This document shows, piece after piece, positions 42,972 to 55,384 of a stretch of DNA of 64,000 nucleotides. The stretch's first letter is position 1; each line of letters starts with the position of its first letter. Under the pieces are notes generated by a model that was not told the DNA's origin, did not search any database, and saw only the letters and a list, made by a program, of their open reading frames with translations. Source of the stretch: Excoecaria cochinchinensis (Eukaryota; Streptophyta; Magnoliopsida; Malpighiales; Euphorbiaceae). The DNA lies in the NCBI GenBank assembly GCA_947683425.1, contig CANTUQ010000073.1:7536501-7600500 (forward strand). The letters run 5' to 3'. The position numbers and the translations under genes were made by a program.

Positions 42972-45194
42972 TGTAGACACCGGGTCCTGAGGCAGCCCAG
43001 ACTAAGGTTACCCAGTGATGAAAATAATGCTTATTCATAGGCAAAAAGGTTAGAAGTGATGATTTCCTCGTCGAAACCTTCTTTTTAAATAAAAAATTAT
43101 TCTTGCTCCAGGTTTTGGGGGTTTTCGGTGGTCTGCCGTCTCGCGGCCTACGTAGGGTGCGCAAAGCGGGGCGCCTGCCGGTAGCGCGTACGAGACACAG
43201 CGCCTATGGGCCGCTTGCGCGAGGCACAACGCCTACGCGCAAGAGCGTGAGGCCGCACCTCGCACACGCGAGGCACGGCCTCCAGCGCGAGGGCCGCACC
43301 TCACGTGTCTCTTACCTCGTGCGGACTCTATTTTTTCACTATTTTTTTACTGAATTTCAGTTAAAAGTAAATTCAAATTCTTTTTCGATTATTGAAAGGA
43401 ATAAAAGTTATTTTTAAAAGATAATTAGGGACTTCGAATAGGATTAAAATTCCTAAAACCTAATTTTCAAAAGTCATATAAAAAGAAAAGTTAGAACACA
43501 AGAAAGAGGGGAACATTACAATAGCAACACTGAAAATTGTGAAATAAGATTTTTGAGAGTTTGTGCTTCTTCCAATAATTTCTAATTGTTCTTGAGCCAA
43601 ATAAATTAATTCATTGTATTTAAGATTCAATTCATCACTTGTTTTAAAAGATGAGTTTTTAACTTCAATTTTGAGTGACAGTGACCTGTGTTTCAGCTTC
43701 CTTAATTCTTTCTTAATTTTTTTAGCAATCAACAAAGAAATCATCACTTTCTTCTTTTGCAGCCAGAATCAAAACTTCTGAGGGTAAATATACGGGTTAA
43801 AGCCAAATCTTTCTTCTTTCTTATTTTGCTTCGTTAATTTATTTCCTCTATTGTATATACTATAAATTGCTATTAATTTATGTGTTCTTGTTTGTTATAA
43901 TCAGCCTGAATTTAGGTTAATTTAATTAATTTATTTACATGATGCATGCAATTAATTTAAATCCATAGGATATTCGGCAGTAATGTTGCTTTCCATTTAA
44001 CTTCTGCTTTTGATCATTAATCCATCCTATTAATTTCCTGTATTATTTTTATCAAACCTTATTTTTTCTAATAATCATAAGTATGTTTCTCAATTATAAT
44101 TATTTATTATGTCTGCCTTATTTAATTGCTTTATTTTTATCATATTATTTATTTTATTTGCTACATTGAATTGTTTATTTTTATTATCCATTTGATTCAT
44201 TTTGCTAACATTTTATTTTATTCTTATTTTTATTGTTTGCCAAACTTATTTATTTCGCTGTGAGTTACGTTCCTGGGCAAGATGGAGAAATCAAGGAATT
44301 AGGAGCCTTCAAGTTTGGTTTGTATCTTAATTTATGTATTTCCCTTATTTTGTTGTTTTGTTTTATTGTATGCAAAATAGTATTTTAAACGCGTTTATTT
44401 TATAGAAACTCGCTTTTTTTTACAATAATAAAAATTAAATTTTTTATTAATAAAATAGGACCAATGTCCTGATTTTTTCCAATAAACCTTCACTTTCAAA
44501 AAGGAGTTACTTTTCATAAAACGGGATCCAATTATCCCTATGTTCATCGCCCAAAAAAATAACTCGTAGATTTTCAAGTCAACACAAAGGAATCAATGTT
44601 CCTAAAATCTAATAAATGTCCCGATTTATGTATTATGTATTTTATTTTATTCTTTTTGTGCAAATATTTATTTCGGGCCCTTGTAATTAATTTTGGGACA
44701 ATTTTATTTTTTATTTATTTATGCTTTTATTATTTTGGGGGATTGTTCTGTCCTATATTTTTTACTTATAATTTCTTTATTGCTTTCTTAATTGCTTTCT
44801 TTACTGCTTTCCAAAATGCTTGAAATGTGCTTAATTTTATTGCATGATCGTGTGAGAAGAAAGATAAAATAATTAACTCTAAAAACTCAGTCATATAACA
44901 TTAACCAAATGTATAAATAAGAGTGAGATCTCGAACTCTCTCTGATTTTGGCCTCATAAGCTTAGAATTCATTTTCCAATGTTTTGTTGGGTGGCGACTC
45001 CATGATACTTACCTTATGATACCCAATAGACGCCCTCGTAGGTTGATTGCTAACAATGGAATAGGGGTTAATCCCTCTCCATTACGAACCGACCAACTTT
45101 CACGAGTTTTAATGAACCTCCATCTGGTCTAGAGTCCTAAAAGCGGACTTTCAAGAATGACCCAGATGCTAAGCGGAATTCGTCACGCGTCACA
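42972..45194 (+). repeat. Tat-E 5' LTR
   Basis: 2223 bp, tgtagacacc to gcgtcaca. A CpG-rich block at about 43136-43325 with repeated gcgcgaggc and gccgcacctcgc-type units lies upstream of a TATA box (tataaaa, 43477-43483). The U5 end has tggcgactcca (44992-45002), as in Tat-A. Confidence 0.92.
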
Positions 45195-45195
45195 G

Positions 45196-45214
45196 TGGCG
45201 ACTCCACTGGGGAC
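45196..45214 (+). promoter_or_regulatory. Primer binding site of Tat-E (tRNA-Arg type)
   Basis: tggcgactccactggggac, identical to that of Tat-A. Confidence 0.85.
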
Positions 45215-46227
45215 TTCATGAGATTTTGCTCTGAAAGTACCTTCTGTTAATCTAATATAAATGGTTTTAGGGTTAAGAAATTTTATCTCTTTTCGAAAAA
45301 ATTGTATTGCATTCACTAGAGCCTTAAAAACTATATTAGTTGGTCCCCTTTTTACCTCGGTGCATTCTTAAAACACAACCTTACTTTCACTTATTATAAG
45401 GAAGTGCTCAAGATAATCACCAGCCCAAGCCTTGTACTATCAATAGTATATTAAATGGAGACCCAACCAGTCGTTATGCTCGCGATGAGCTAGACCCATT
45501 AGCAGGGACCATGCTTGGGTAGACCTAAAATGACACCACCCTTGACCAAAGCTCATGTAATGGCAATAAAAACTTCCACTGGGTGATACGTACCTTAAAA
45601 TTGTGCTTGCTACGTGGGCCCTTATATATCAAACAAATTCAAACATATTAATTGGACATTCATCAAAGGCTCTCATGCCCCGATGGGCCCATTTTTAGTC
45701 TATTTGAAAGGTCCAAATATATAATGGCCAAAACCCATACGCATGTGCTTTAAATTAAGAGTGTTATGCTGCCGATTTTTTACCATGCCACATACGCGTC
45801 CATTGGGTTCTCCGTTAACCCATGGATCAAGCCCACCTAGGAAAGAGACCGTGCGACCTCGTCTGTAGGAGTGATAAGGTAGGAAGGATCTACCTGCTTG
45901 CATGTAGTTGTGGATGCTGCACAGCATGCTCATACACCGTGTGTCATTTATGCATACCAAAAAACATGTGCATTTCATTTTGTGTGTGTGCATTCTGTCC
46001 TGGGTATATAATATTTCACATGTACGTATCATCCTGTGTATAAATTTTTTTTTTATTTTTTCCCATGCATTGCATACATCATCCTAACCCCTCTACATTT
46101 CAGCCATCATAGACCATTTGCCTAAGTAATTCTGGGGTTTCGATAGTCACCTAATTAGAGGACCTTCTTTCTGGACAACTAAGATAAGAATCGAAGGCAG
46201 TTAATAGGAATCCAAATATTCAAAAAT

Positions 46228-47263
46228 GTCTAATCCATAAAGAGATGCAGATGCAACCAGGGCTATGATTGCTGAGAAAGTTGGGAAGAGGTTTGAAAAG
46301 TTTGAAGCCTAAATGATGACTATGATGGAGAATTTATCCGCCACAATGATACCACCCACCGGGCGATGGCCTTTTGCTCCTACCATGTCACAGGAAGAGA
46401 AGGATCCAACTAGGGAAGTACGCCTACCACCATCGAAGCCTATTGGAAGGACGCCTTTTGCTCTATCATCTAAGCGAAAAGGCAAAGGACATATTTTAAA
46501 GGAGGGGTTTTTGGCAGCGACCCAGGATCTGAAAAGAAGGATAGATGTCCTCGAAGAAGAAATTTTAAAGTCCAAACTTGCAACCACCCTGGCTGCTCGA
46601 AAGAGGGTCGCCATGGACTTAGAAATGAAAAGTCGGCCGTATGGGCATAATAGCTGTGTTGGCACGTGAAGGATGGAAGAAGTATCGGCGACTAGAATAA
46701 TCCAGAAATATTGCTTCAGCATTGACAGACCTCTACCTCAAGCATTAGAGGGGAACCTGCGACCATGGTCGGCTAGGCAAGTTGGAGATCAAGGACAACC
46801 GAAGCATCACCAGTACCCTAGATATCTAATGGATGATGGCCAGACCCTGAAAAGTCAAGTTTATAATCCCATTAATAATGAGCAGTTGGTGATCCTTGAA
46901 GAAGGGAACAGTGTCATGGGAAATGGTAACCGTGGGAGCTCGAGTTTCGATAGTAACAGGGTGAGAGATGTTAGAGCCACCAAGGTTTCAACCATTGGAA
47001 CAACCCAAAGCCGGTATACCATCTTGGATAAGCCTTTATCTGAGCACCTCTTTCATTTCATTAACAAGGGGAAGTTACATCCGATGCCTGCAAAACTCGC
47101 CAAAAGCCAAAGGCGTCCTAGCCATCGAGTGGATCAGTATTATGCCTATCATCAGCATACTGGGCATAAGAGTAATAGGTGCCGAGCTCTAAAAAGACAG
47201 GTTCAAGACCTCATTGATGAGGAGCTGAGAAGTGGGATGATGGTTCCTAAGGATGACAATTAG
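46228..47263 (+). pseudogene. Tat-E gag, broken
   Basis: Begins MSNP-stop-RDADATRAMIAEKVG, matching Tat-A gag. After two more interruptions the frame is open from 46379 to 46669 (Lys/Arg-rich, helical) and from 46673 to 47263. The latter ends with YYAYHQHTGHKSNRCRALKR, the zinc-knuckle-like nucleocapsid of Tat elements with the first Cys replaced by Tyr. It shows the part of gag that Tat-A has lost. No protease follows. Confidence 0.75.
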
Positions 47264-47281
47264 CCATCAATTATAACATCT

Positions 47282-48581
47282 GTGTCAGTAGCAGAGGAAG
47301 ATGTTAGCTATTTAGATGTTCTTTTTATTTTTGAACTATTTAATAATGACACTTTTGATTTTGGTTTCAGTAATAAGATGAACACTTTTGCTTACTTGTG
47401 TGATATTTCTCATGATTTTATTATGCATAATCATGGTCATGACTCATTCATATTTGATATTGATTCCATTAATGCTACTCTGTTTAATCTCAGAAATTTG
47501 AAAAACCCAAAGAAAATCTTGATAACATCTAATGTAACTCCTGAAGAGAGATTAAAATTTGAGAGAAAAAAAAAGAGTCTTTGCCTAGACCTACGAAGAC
47601 ATGTCGGGAGAAGATCGTGAAGTCGCTGAGCACGCTATCCCAACATACCCCTATCATAGACCAATCAAGCAAAAGCTCAGAAGATTCAGGCTAGAAAGGG
47701 CAGAAAAGGTTAAAGAAGAGGTTCACAAATAAATCAAGGCCAAATTTTTTATTGAAATTTAACACCCGACTTGGTTGGTCAGCATTATCTTGATAGTCGA
47801 GAAGAGCGAAAAGCTATCAAGAGTTCAACAAAGCTTGTCCAGAAAAAAAAATGAAGGAAGAAATTGATATGTAGATGTGGCCAAGTTCACTGAGAAGATT
47901 TTGATATGGTTTCCCACATCAAGTTGTGTCTGATAACGGGGGCAATTTATAGCTGAAACCAAGAAAATACTCTTGAAGTATGGCTTTGAGCATCACAAGT
48001 CTTCTTCATATCGCCTTCAAGTTAATGGGACGGTTGAGGCGGCTAGCAAGAACGTTAGGAAGATCTTTGCCAAGATGATTTAAAACTACAGGGATTAGGC
48101 AGAAAAGTTGCCTTCCGCACTATGGGGTTACAAAACCACTGTCAGAACTTCCACAGAAGCCACGACTTATCCCTTTAGTATATAGGACAGAAGTAATATT
48201 GTCGGTTGAAGTGGAGCTTAAATCTTTAAGGGTAGTCATGGAAGCCCAGATTTTAGAAAATAATTGGGCCAGCAACGATTGCAACGGCTGAATATGTTAG
48301 ATGAGAATAAGTTACGAGCTTACTGGCACAACTAAGTTCATTAGAAAAGGCTTGCTAGGTCATTCGAGAAGAAAGTAAGAAGGCAATCACTGAAAGAGGG
48401 ATATTTAGTCTTCAAGCAAATGTCACTGGGTATTCCGAACATACGGGATAAATTCAGGCCAATATGGGAAGGTCCGATTGTCCTTAAGAAGCTCTTATCC
48501 AAGGGAGCAATGATTCTAACGAATAATGATGGGAGCGAATTCAAGGGACCAGTCAATAGACTCAAGAGGTTCCATGGCTAA
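47282..48581 (+). pseudogene. Tat-E pol remnant with a large internal deletion
   Basis: 47282-47620 matches Tat-A pol upstream of RT (SYLDVLFIFELF, NKMNTFAYLCDISHDF, SNVTPEERLKFER), then RT start (IPTYPYHRPIKQKLRRF). At about 47830 (aacaaagcttgtcc, the NKACP motif of RT) the sequence jumps to the integrase region (VAKFTEKILI, then VSDNGG at about 47930). Most of RT, both RNase H domains and the integrase N terminus are therefore gone. The C terminus (LKSLRVVMEAQI to RLKRFHG, 48215-48581) aligns closely with that of Tat-A. Many stops and frame changes. Confidence 0.85.
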
Positions 48582-48984
48582 AGACTAAAAAAAATCAAAA
48601 GAAGAGAATAGAAGCCCCGCGTGCTGAAAACCGAAAAAAGGCGGCCTTGCTATAAATGTGTGCCTTGTCAGGGTAAAATCGAAAAAAGGCACCCTGGGCA
48701 AAATTTAGAGGCTCGAGAGAAAATGTCCGATCAAGAAAATCCGGGAGGACTGATTGGAGACAGGAGTTTGATGCTTATAAGATCTACTCTGAGATTAGAT
48801 GTAGTTTTGCATTTTGGATCAATTTTAGATAATGATCATGTATAGGGAAATCATACTGAAATATACACAATCTTTGCAAATATATAAAATAAAGGCAGTT
48901 CAACTCATGTGTCCATTATTTTCTAGTTCTTTTATAAAAAGAGAAACATTGTTCATATTAGATGTATGAAATCCAACAAGCGAT
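48582..48984 (+). other. Post-pol spacer of Tat-E
   Basis: gaaaaccgaaaaaaggcgg units near 48626, counterpart of 13024-13090 in Tat-A. No gene. Confidence 0.55.
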
Positions 48985-49504
48985 GCTCTGCCACTGCTCT
49001 CGCCAGTCAGATGACTAAGTTGATGGGTTCTGTTATCAACTATGGGACTAAGCACCCCCCTCTTGTGGGCCCTCATAAGAAGCAAAGGTGTGATCTCTAA
49101 TTGGTGGTGTAACAGTCTTTACAGGTAACTGTGTCCAGAGGTTATAGCGCCTGAAGGCGAAGGTTAGGGATAAGGCGTCACTTGGAAAGATAGGGGATGC
49201 CTCGCTACATCTTGAATCCCTCCAAACTATCAAGCACAATGGGCAGCAATATAAAGGGTAGCCTCATGAAGCCTACACAACGGGGCACATCCTAGAGAAC
49301 CATCTAGATTTACAGTAGAAAGGGGAAGCCAAAGGGCATATAAAGCTGATCCTTATCTACCACTTCACTCAATCTAGCAACACCTTCGTCGAGAGAGGTA
49401 AAGGAATGCAACCGCTGCCTAGGGAGAAAATGCTTCGGTGAATAACTGTCGATTATCCCAAGAGGGGGTTCTGATAGTAGCTTCAGCTTCTCTTGTAGCC
49501 ATAC
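48985..49504 (-). pseudogene. Exon 2 of the antisense DUF7745-type gene in Tat-E, broken
   Basis: On the minus strand a splice acceptor (tgtctttcag, 49514-49505) precedes VWLQEKLKLLSEPPLGIIDS, matching IWLQEKLKMLSEPPPR of Tat-A exon 2 at the same phase. SPKHFLPRQRL also matches SPSHFLPRRRL. A frameshift occurs near 49310 and the homologous reading continues in the next frame (RYNLWTQLPVKTV, about 49145-49107, where Tat-A has a TAG just before LPVKTV). Exon 1 is not recognisable. The intron donor position (about 49792) reads CAG|GCAATC instead of GTACGT. Confidence 0.65.
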
Positions 49505-50869
49505 CTGAAAGACATGAGAGTTTCAAAAAAAAGCCATTATAGATGAAAACCGTAATTGGCTCTCTAAGCAAAAGTTAGGCCCAAGGGCAGGGTGAAAACC
49601 TAAAAACAGGCAGTCTATTCTATAAAAATATAAAATGAATAAAAGCCGCTGGAATGGGTTGGGTCCGTTCCAGGAAAAAATTGGGCATTGGGTTATATGA
49701 AAATCCCCAAAGGGACGCATTTCCCGCAAAGAAAAGCTAGTGTGAAAATCTACAAGGGACGCACTACCTTTAAAACAATGACTTTGATTGCCTGGAGCGA
49801 TAAGGCAGCATTACTTCGGAAAACCTCCCTTCAGGCAAATAGTACAGAGGAGGAGTTAGAGTACCGGGGGGCAAAACGCTGTAGGCTCATAGCAAGAGGC
49901 GCATACTCATTGATCAAGGGGGCAAAGATGCACACCGAATGGTTCTCTCTGAAAGGATTATGGTTAGAGATCTTAAGCTAGGATGATACTCTTCTAGATC
50001 CTTGGGAGCATCAGACAGTATGGGCAGTACCTTCAACAAATCCCTAAACCACCTAGGAAGTGGTCTATCCATTTTTGCATCTCACATGCATCCTATATGT
50101 ACAATCTTTTGCATATCTCTTTGCACAACTTTACACGTGCATAGCCTTTCACAATGCCTAACATGCATCCACACATGCATGAACTTTATATATATATCTT
50201 GCATATGCGATTCTTTGCGTACACCCCATGTGTATGATCTTTGCATACATATAACACATAATTCTTCGCACATGTTTAGCATGCATATCACAAGAACATA
50301 TCGCGTGAATTTAATCCATTACAAGTACAATTGTGTGCTCATAATTTTTGTACATTAATCCTAGGCATGTGTTTCGTGTATATAGCCTTGCGTATATAGT
50401 TCACACACATAACCCCACACGCATGCACAATCTTGCACACATTAATGTGTACATAAATCTGAGGGAAAGTTCCGAATAGACCTTATGTATAAAAAAGGCC
50501 CAAGAGAGGGTTTTACCTCAACATTATCGACTACTGTGTTTGGTATAAAACCATATGGGTCTGCACAGAGGAGGAACACACAGAAGAACAAGCCTATTCA
50601 GGTACACCATGCAGAGGGCAATTAAGAATCATGTAAGTCTACAGAAAAGAAGACCCTTAGAGGAGCTAGACTGCCTACACATACCTTAGTTGGTGGCAAT
50701 CAGTTCTCTAAGGAACAACCAACTGTCCTTCAGGGGGCACCCGTCTGACGTCGACCCCAACAAATATTTACTACCATAGGTACGCATCTCTTGTATATAT
50801 ACCCTGCACTTTTGTTTGACCCTTTTTGTAGGAAAAGCGGTTCAGGATAAGCACCAGCAAATTGATTAC
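49505..50869. other. Tat-E region between antisense exon and tandem repeats
   Basis: Contains gggacgca(t/c)..cccgcaa/agctagtgtgaaaatc text (about 49700-49770), also in Tat-A at 14010-14070. Next is a degraded stretch, then 50080-50460 dense in tgcata/acatgcat words. I see no usable gene. If exon 1 and a sense gene once existed here they are deleted or beyond recognition. Confidence 0.5.
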
Positions 50870-50959
50870 AAACGAGCCACAGTTAGATAACACTATAGCT
50901 CGACGGCCACGATTAGATGCCTTGCAAACTAAACAAGGGTTAGCAAAAGCATGCCATCC

Positions 50960-52930
50960 AAACTGAACACAGGTTAGATACCGACAAGGCCAGAGCTATA
51001 CACCGCACAGGTTAGATTCCACAATGAAAGAGGTTAGATATCACATCAACAGGTTAAATACCGACACGGCTGGGGCTATACACTGCACAGGTTAGATGCC
51101 ACAATGAAGGAGGTTAGACACCACATCAACAGGTTAAATACCGACACGGCTAGGGCTATACACCGTACAGGTTAGATGCCACAATGAAGGACTTTAGACA
51201 CCACATAGGGGTGTACAAAACCCGACCCGGCCCGAAGAACCCGACTCGAAATAGCTATTCAAGTAGGGTTGTTCGGATTATATGGGTCGGTTCGGGTATT
51301 AATATTCATGATATTTCGGGGTCGGGTCGGGTCGGGTTAGAACCTTGCCTAGCCCGAACCCGACCGACATACTATAAATACTATTTTTTTCCATCTTTAC
51401 CCATACCCATCTACATCTTTGGCTCTCTCTCTCTCTCACGCTCACCTTCTCTCTCTCTCACGCTCACCTTCTCTCTCTCTCACGCTCACCTTCTCTCTCT
51501 CATGCTCACCTTCTCTCTCTTTCCTTCTCAAGCAAAATCTCTCTCTGTGAACCAAATCTCTCTCTCTCACCCGATCAAGATCAAGATCGATCTACTAGAT
51601 CTCTCTCCTTTGACATCCATCTCCGTCACATGCTTGTTCTGGCATTCTCCTAGTAGCGAGAAGTAGAAAGACAAGCCAATCTTGATCTTCCACTAGCAGA
51701 TCTGTTCTTTTTTTTTAAATCTATTTTTGCTTTAGTTTATGATATATTAATATTTCAAATTTTGCTTGTGACTTTTTTTTTTTATCCTTGTTGGTGGGTG
51801 TTGGGATAGACTTTGATTTCCTTTTTGGCATTAAATCTGTGTTGTGTTAATGGTGGGATGAATTGTAGTTTTTTTTCTTCGCATTGAAGCTGTTGGGTGT
51901 GAATGGTTTGTGAATTTCGGGTTAATAGGGTTTTTCGATTTAGGCCCCGATATTTTTTGGGTTTTTGGGTTCGGGCTCCTACGAGTAGTTAGGGTCGATT
52001 TGGTGTGGGATTTTATGCATATTTTGGGTATCGGGTTATTTGGGTTCGGTTCGGGTTGGCCCGAACTCGCCCAATGCACACCCCTAACACCACACCAACA
52101 GGTTAGATACCAATACGGCCGGGGCTATACACTGCACAGGTTAGATGTCACAACGAAGGAGGTTAGACACCGCTTCAACAGGTTAAATACCGACACGGCT
52201 GGGGCTATACACCGCACAGGTTAGATGCCACAACGAAGGAGGTTAGATACCACATCAACAAGTTAGTTACCAACACGGCTGGGGCTATACACCGCACAGG
52301 TTAGATGCCACAACAAAGGAAGTTAGCACCGCTTCAATAGGTTAGATACCGACACGGTTAGGGCTATACACCGCACAGGTTAGATGCCACAACGAAGGAG
52401 GTTAGACACCACATCAACAGGTTAGATACCAATACGGCTGGGGCTATACACCGCACAGATTATATGCCATAATGAAGGAGGTTAGACACTGCTTTAACAG
52501 GTTAGATACCGACACGGCTGGGGCTATACACCGCACAGGTTAGATGCCACAACAAATGAGGTTAGACACCACATCAACAGGTTAAATACCGACACGGCTG
52601 GGGCTATACACCGTACAGGTTAGATGCCACAACGAAGGAGGTTAGACACCATATCAACAGGTTAAATACCGATACGGCTGGGGCTATACACCGCACAGGT
52701 TAGATGCCATAACGAAGGAGGTTAGACACCACATCAATAGATTAGATACCGATATGGCTGGGGCTACACACCGTACAGGTTAGATGTCACAACGAAAGAG
52801 GTTAGAACCGCATCAACAGGTTAGATACCGACACAGTTGGGGCTATACACCGCACAGATTAGATGCCACAACGACAGAGGTTAGACACCACATCAAGTCA
52901 ATTACAGACCACAATGGCAGAAGCTAGACA
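50960..52930 (+). repeat. ~80-bp tandem-repeat array upstream of the Tat-E 3' LTR, interrupted by a hAT-type element
   Basis: About a dozen units of the form ggttagataccgacacggc, tggggctatacaccgcacag, gttagatgccacaacgaagg, aggttagacaccacatcaac, at ~80-bp spacing (for example 51051, 51131, 52102, 52182, 52262, 52421, 52499, 52580, 52661, 52819). Interrupted between 51205 and 52087. Same position as the unrelated 74-bp array of Tat-A. Confidence 0.9.
51206..52086. mobile_element. Non-autonomous hAT-type element, 881 bp
   Basis: Terminal inverted repeat taggggtgt / acaccccta, flanked by an 8-bp duplication acaccaca (51198-51205 and 52087-52094). This is the hAT superfamily signature. Subterminal regions are rich in cccgacccg/cgggtcggg words on both sides. 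The interior carries four tandem copies of a ctctctctctcacgctcacc-type unit (about 51420-51515). No transposase. Confidence 0.88.
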
Positions 52931-53096
52931 CTACACAGGTTCAACGCTAAAGCGATGAGGTTAACACGTCGATAAATTGATGGTAACTACCCGCAACAAC
53001 TTCATTCAGACCGAAAAGACAACTGCCTCAGGTACGTGTTTCTTCCTTTTTTCTTTGAGTTTTGGCTCACCTAGGCACCCAGGCACTACGTTCCCC

Positions 53097-53111
53097 AAAA
53101 CTGGGGGCAAC
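53097..53111 (+). promoter_or_regulatory. Polypurine tract of Tat-E
   Basis: aaaactgggggcaac directly before the 3' LTR, identical to that of Tat-A. Confidence 0.8.
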
Positions 53112-55291
53112 TGTAGCCATCAGATCCTGAGACAGCCCAGACTAAGGTTACCCGGTGATAAAAATGATGCTTATTCACAGGCAAAAAGGTTAAAAGTGAT
53201 GATTTCCTCGTCGAAACCTTATTTTTAAATAAAAAATTATTCTTGCTTCTGGTTTTGGGGGTTTCGGTGGTCTGCTGTCTCGCGGCCTACACAGCACGTA
53301 CGAAGCAGGGCGCCTACCGGTAGCACGCTCGAGGCGCAGGGCCTGCGCACAAGCCCACGAGGCCGTACCTCGCGGTGTACGGCCTCTAACGCGAGGGTCG
53401 CACCTCATGCGTCTCCTACCTCACGTGTACTCTATTTTTTCACTATTTTTTTACTGAATTTCAGTTAAAGTAAATTCAAATTCTTTTTCAATTATTGAAA
53501 GGAATAAAACTTATTTTTAAAGGATAATTAGGGACTTCGAATAGGATTAAAATTCTAAAAACCTAATTTTCAAAAGTCATATAAAAAGAAAAGTTAGAAC
53601 ACAGGAAAGAGGGGAACATTGCAACGGCAACACTGAAAATTCTGAAAAAAGATTTTCTTAAGTTTTCTGAAAAACTTCTAAGATTGATCTTGAGCCAAAG
53701 AAATTAATTCTTAGTGTTTGGGATTTAATTTTCATCATCTGTTTTCTTCAAAAATAAGAGTTTTTAACTAGAATTTTTAGTGACAGAAGCTTTGATCCAA
53801 GCTTTCTCAATTTATGTTTTCAAGCAATCGACGAGGAAATTTTCTATTCTTCTCTTGTTGCAAACATCAACCTCAAAGGGTAAATTTCCGGGCTTGAGCC
53901 AATTCTTTTTCTTTTTCTATTTTTGTCGTTCATTTGTTTTTCCAATTGTAAATTACTGTAAATTATAATTAGAGTGTTTTGTTGTTAGTTTGTTGTAATC
54001 AAATTAAATTTAGATTAATCTAATTAACTTATTGGTATGATGCATGCAATGTAATCTAAATCTATGAATATTCTGTAATAACTTTACCATCCGTTTGATT
54101 CTATTTTTGGTCATTAATCCACTTTGTTGATTTTCTGCATTATTTTTATCAAACGTTATTCTTCTAATAATCATAAGTATGTTTCTCAATTATAATTATT
54201 TATTATGTCTGCTTTGTTTAATTGCTTTATTTTTATTATATTATTTATTTTATTTGGTTCATTGAATTGCTTATTTTCATTGTACATTTGACTTGATTCA
54301 CTGACATTGTTTTTATTCTTGTTTTTGTTGTCTGTCAAATTTATTTATTTCACTTTGAATAATGTTCCTGGATGAGCTGGAGAATCAAGAGATTTGGAGC
54401 CTTCGAAGTTTGATTTGCATTTTAATTTTTGTATTTTCCCTTATTTTATTGTTTTATGATGTTTTATGCAAAATAGTATTTTTACGCATTTATCTTAAAG
54501 AAATTTATGTTTTTCTACAATAATAAAATTGAAATTTTTATTAATAAAATAGGATCAATGTCCTGATTTTAACCAATAAATTTTCACTTTCAAAAGAAAG
54601 TTAATTTTCATAAAATGGGATCCAATTATTCCTATCATTTTTATCTCCCAAAATAACTCTCGGATTTTCTAAGTTAACACAAAGGAATCAATATTCCTAA
54701 AATATAATAAATGCCCCGATTTGTGTATGATGTATTTTATTTTATTCTTTCTTATGTATTTATTTATTTTGGGCCCTTGTAATTAATTTTGGGGCAATTT
54801 TATTCCTTTATTTATTTATGCCATTATTATTTAGGGGGATAGTTCTATCCATATTTTTCACTTGTAATTTATTTATTGCTTTATTTATTATTTTTCTTTA
54901 CTGCTTTCCGAATATGCTTGAAATACGTTTTAATTTTATTGCATGATCGTGTGAGAAGAGAGATAAAATAATTAACTCTAAAACTCAGTTATATAACATT
55001 AACCAAAGGTATAAATAAGAGTGAAGTCCCGAACTCTCTCTGATTTTGGCCTCATAAGGTTAGAATTCATTTCCCAATATTTTGTTGGATAGTGACTCCA
55101 TGATACCTACCTTATGATACCCATAGACACCCTCGTAGGTTGATTGCCAACAATGGAATAGGGGTGAATCCCTATCCATTATGAAGCGACTAGCTTTCAC
55201 GAGTTTTAATGAACCTTCATCTGGTCTCGAGTCCTAAAAGCGGATTTCTGAGAACAACCCGGATGCTGAGTGAGGTTCGTCGCGCGTCACA
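53112..55291 (+). repeat. Tat-E 3' LTR
   Basis: 2180 bp, tgtagccatc to gcgtcaca, followed by atatg. It differs from the 5' LTR by many substitutions and is shorter in the CpG-rich block (about 53275-53425). TATA box 53580-53586. The PBS-like U5 motif is mutated here (tagtgactcca). Confidence 0.92.
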
Positions 55292-55296
55292 ATATG

Positions 55297-55379
55297 CATG
55301 TAACAATAATAGTTATTTGTGACAGCTGTGTTATTCTATACGTGTGCATCATAAGCCTATGATTATTAATATGAATATG
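55297..55379. other. Short host segment between Tat-E and Athila-D
   Basis: 83 bp continuing the sequence left of Tat-E (ending at 42971) and continued at 63293. No feature. Confidence 0.6.
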
Positions 55380-55384
55380 CTTTG
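55380..55384. repeat. Target-site duplication ctttg of Athila-D
   Basis: ctttg precedes tgatgtgaat and recurs at 63288-63292. Confidence 0.92.

Larger units (their letters stand above)
42972..55291 (+). mobile_element. Tat-E: decayed Tat-lineage Ty3/gypsy element
   Basis: 12.3 kb, of which 0.88 kb is a later hAT-type insertion plus its duplication. LTRs at 42972-45194 and 53112-55291, the same primer site, leader, post-pol repeats, antisense exon, 3' tandem array and polypurine tract as Tat-A, but a different LTR 5' half and different tandem repeat. Gag and pol are fragmentary. The sense accessory gene of Tat-A is not present. The LTRs are clearly more diverged than those of Tat-A, so this is an older insertion. 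Confidence 0.9.

Noticed and set aside
51184..51666. 160-codon open frame
   Set aside because: It spans the end of a tandem repeat unit and the hAT-type element, and its length comes from the CT-rich minisatellite. Not a gene.
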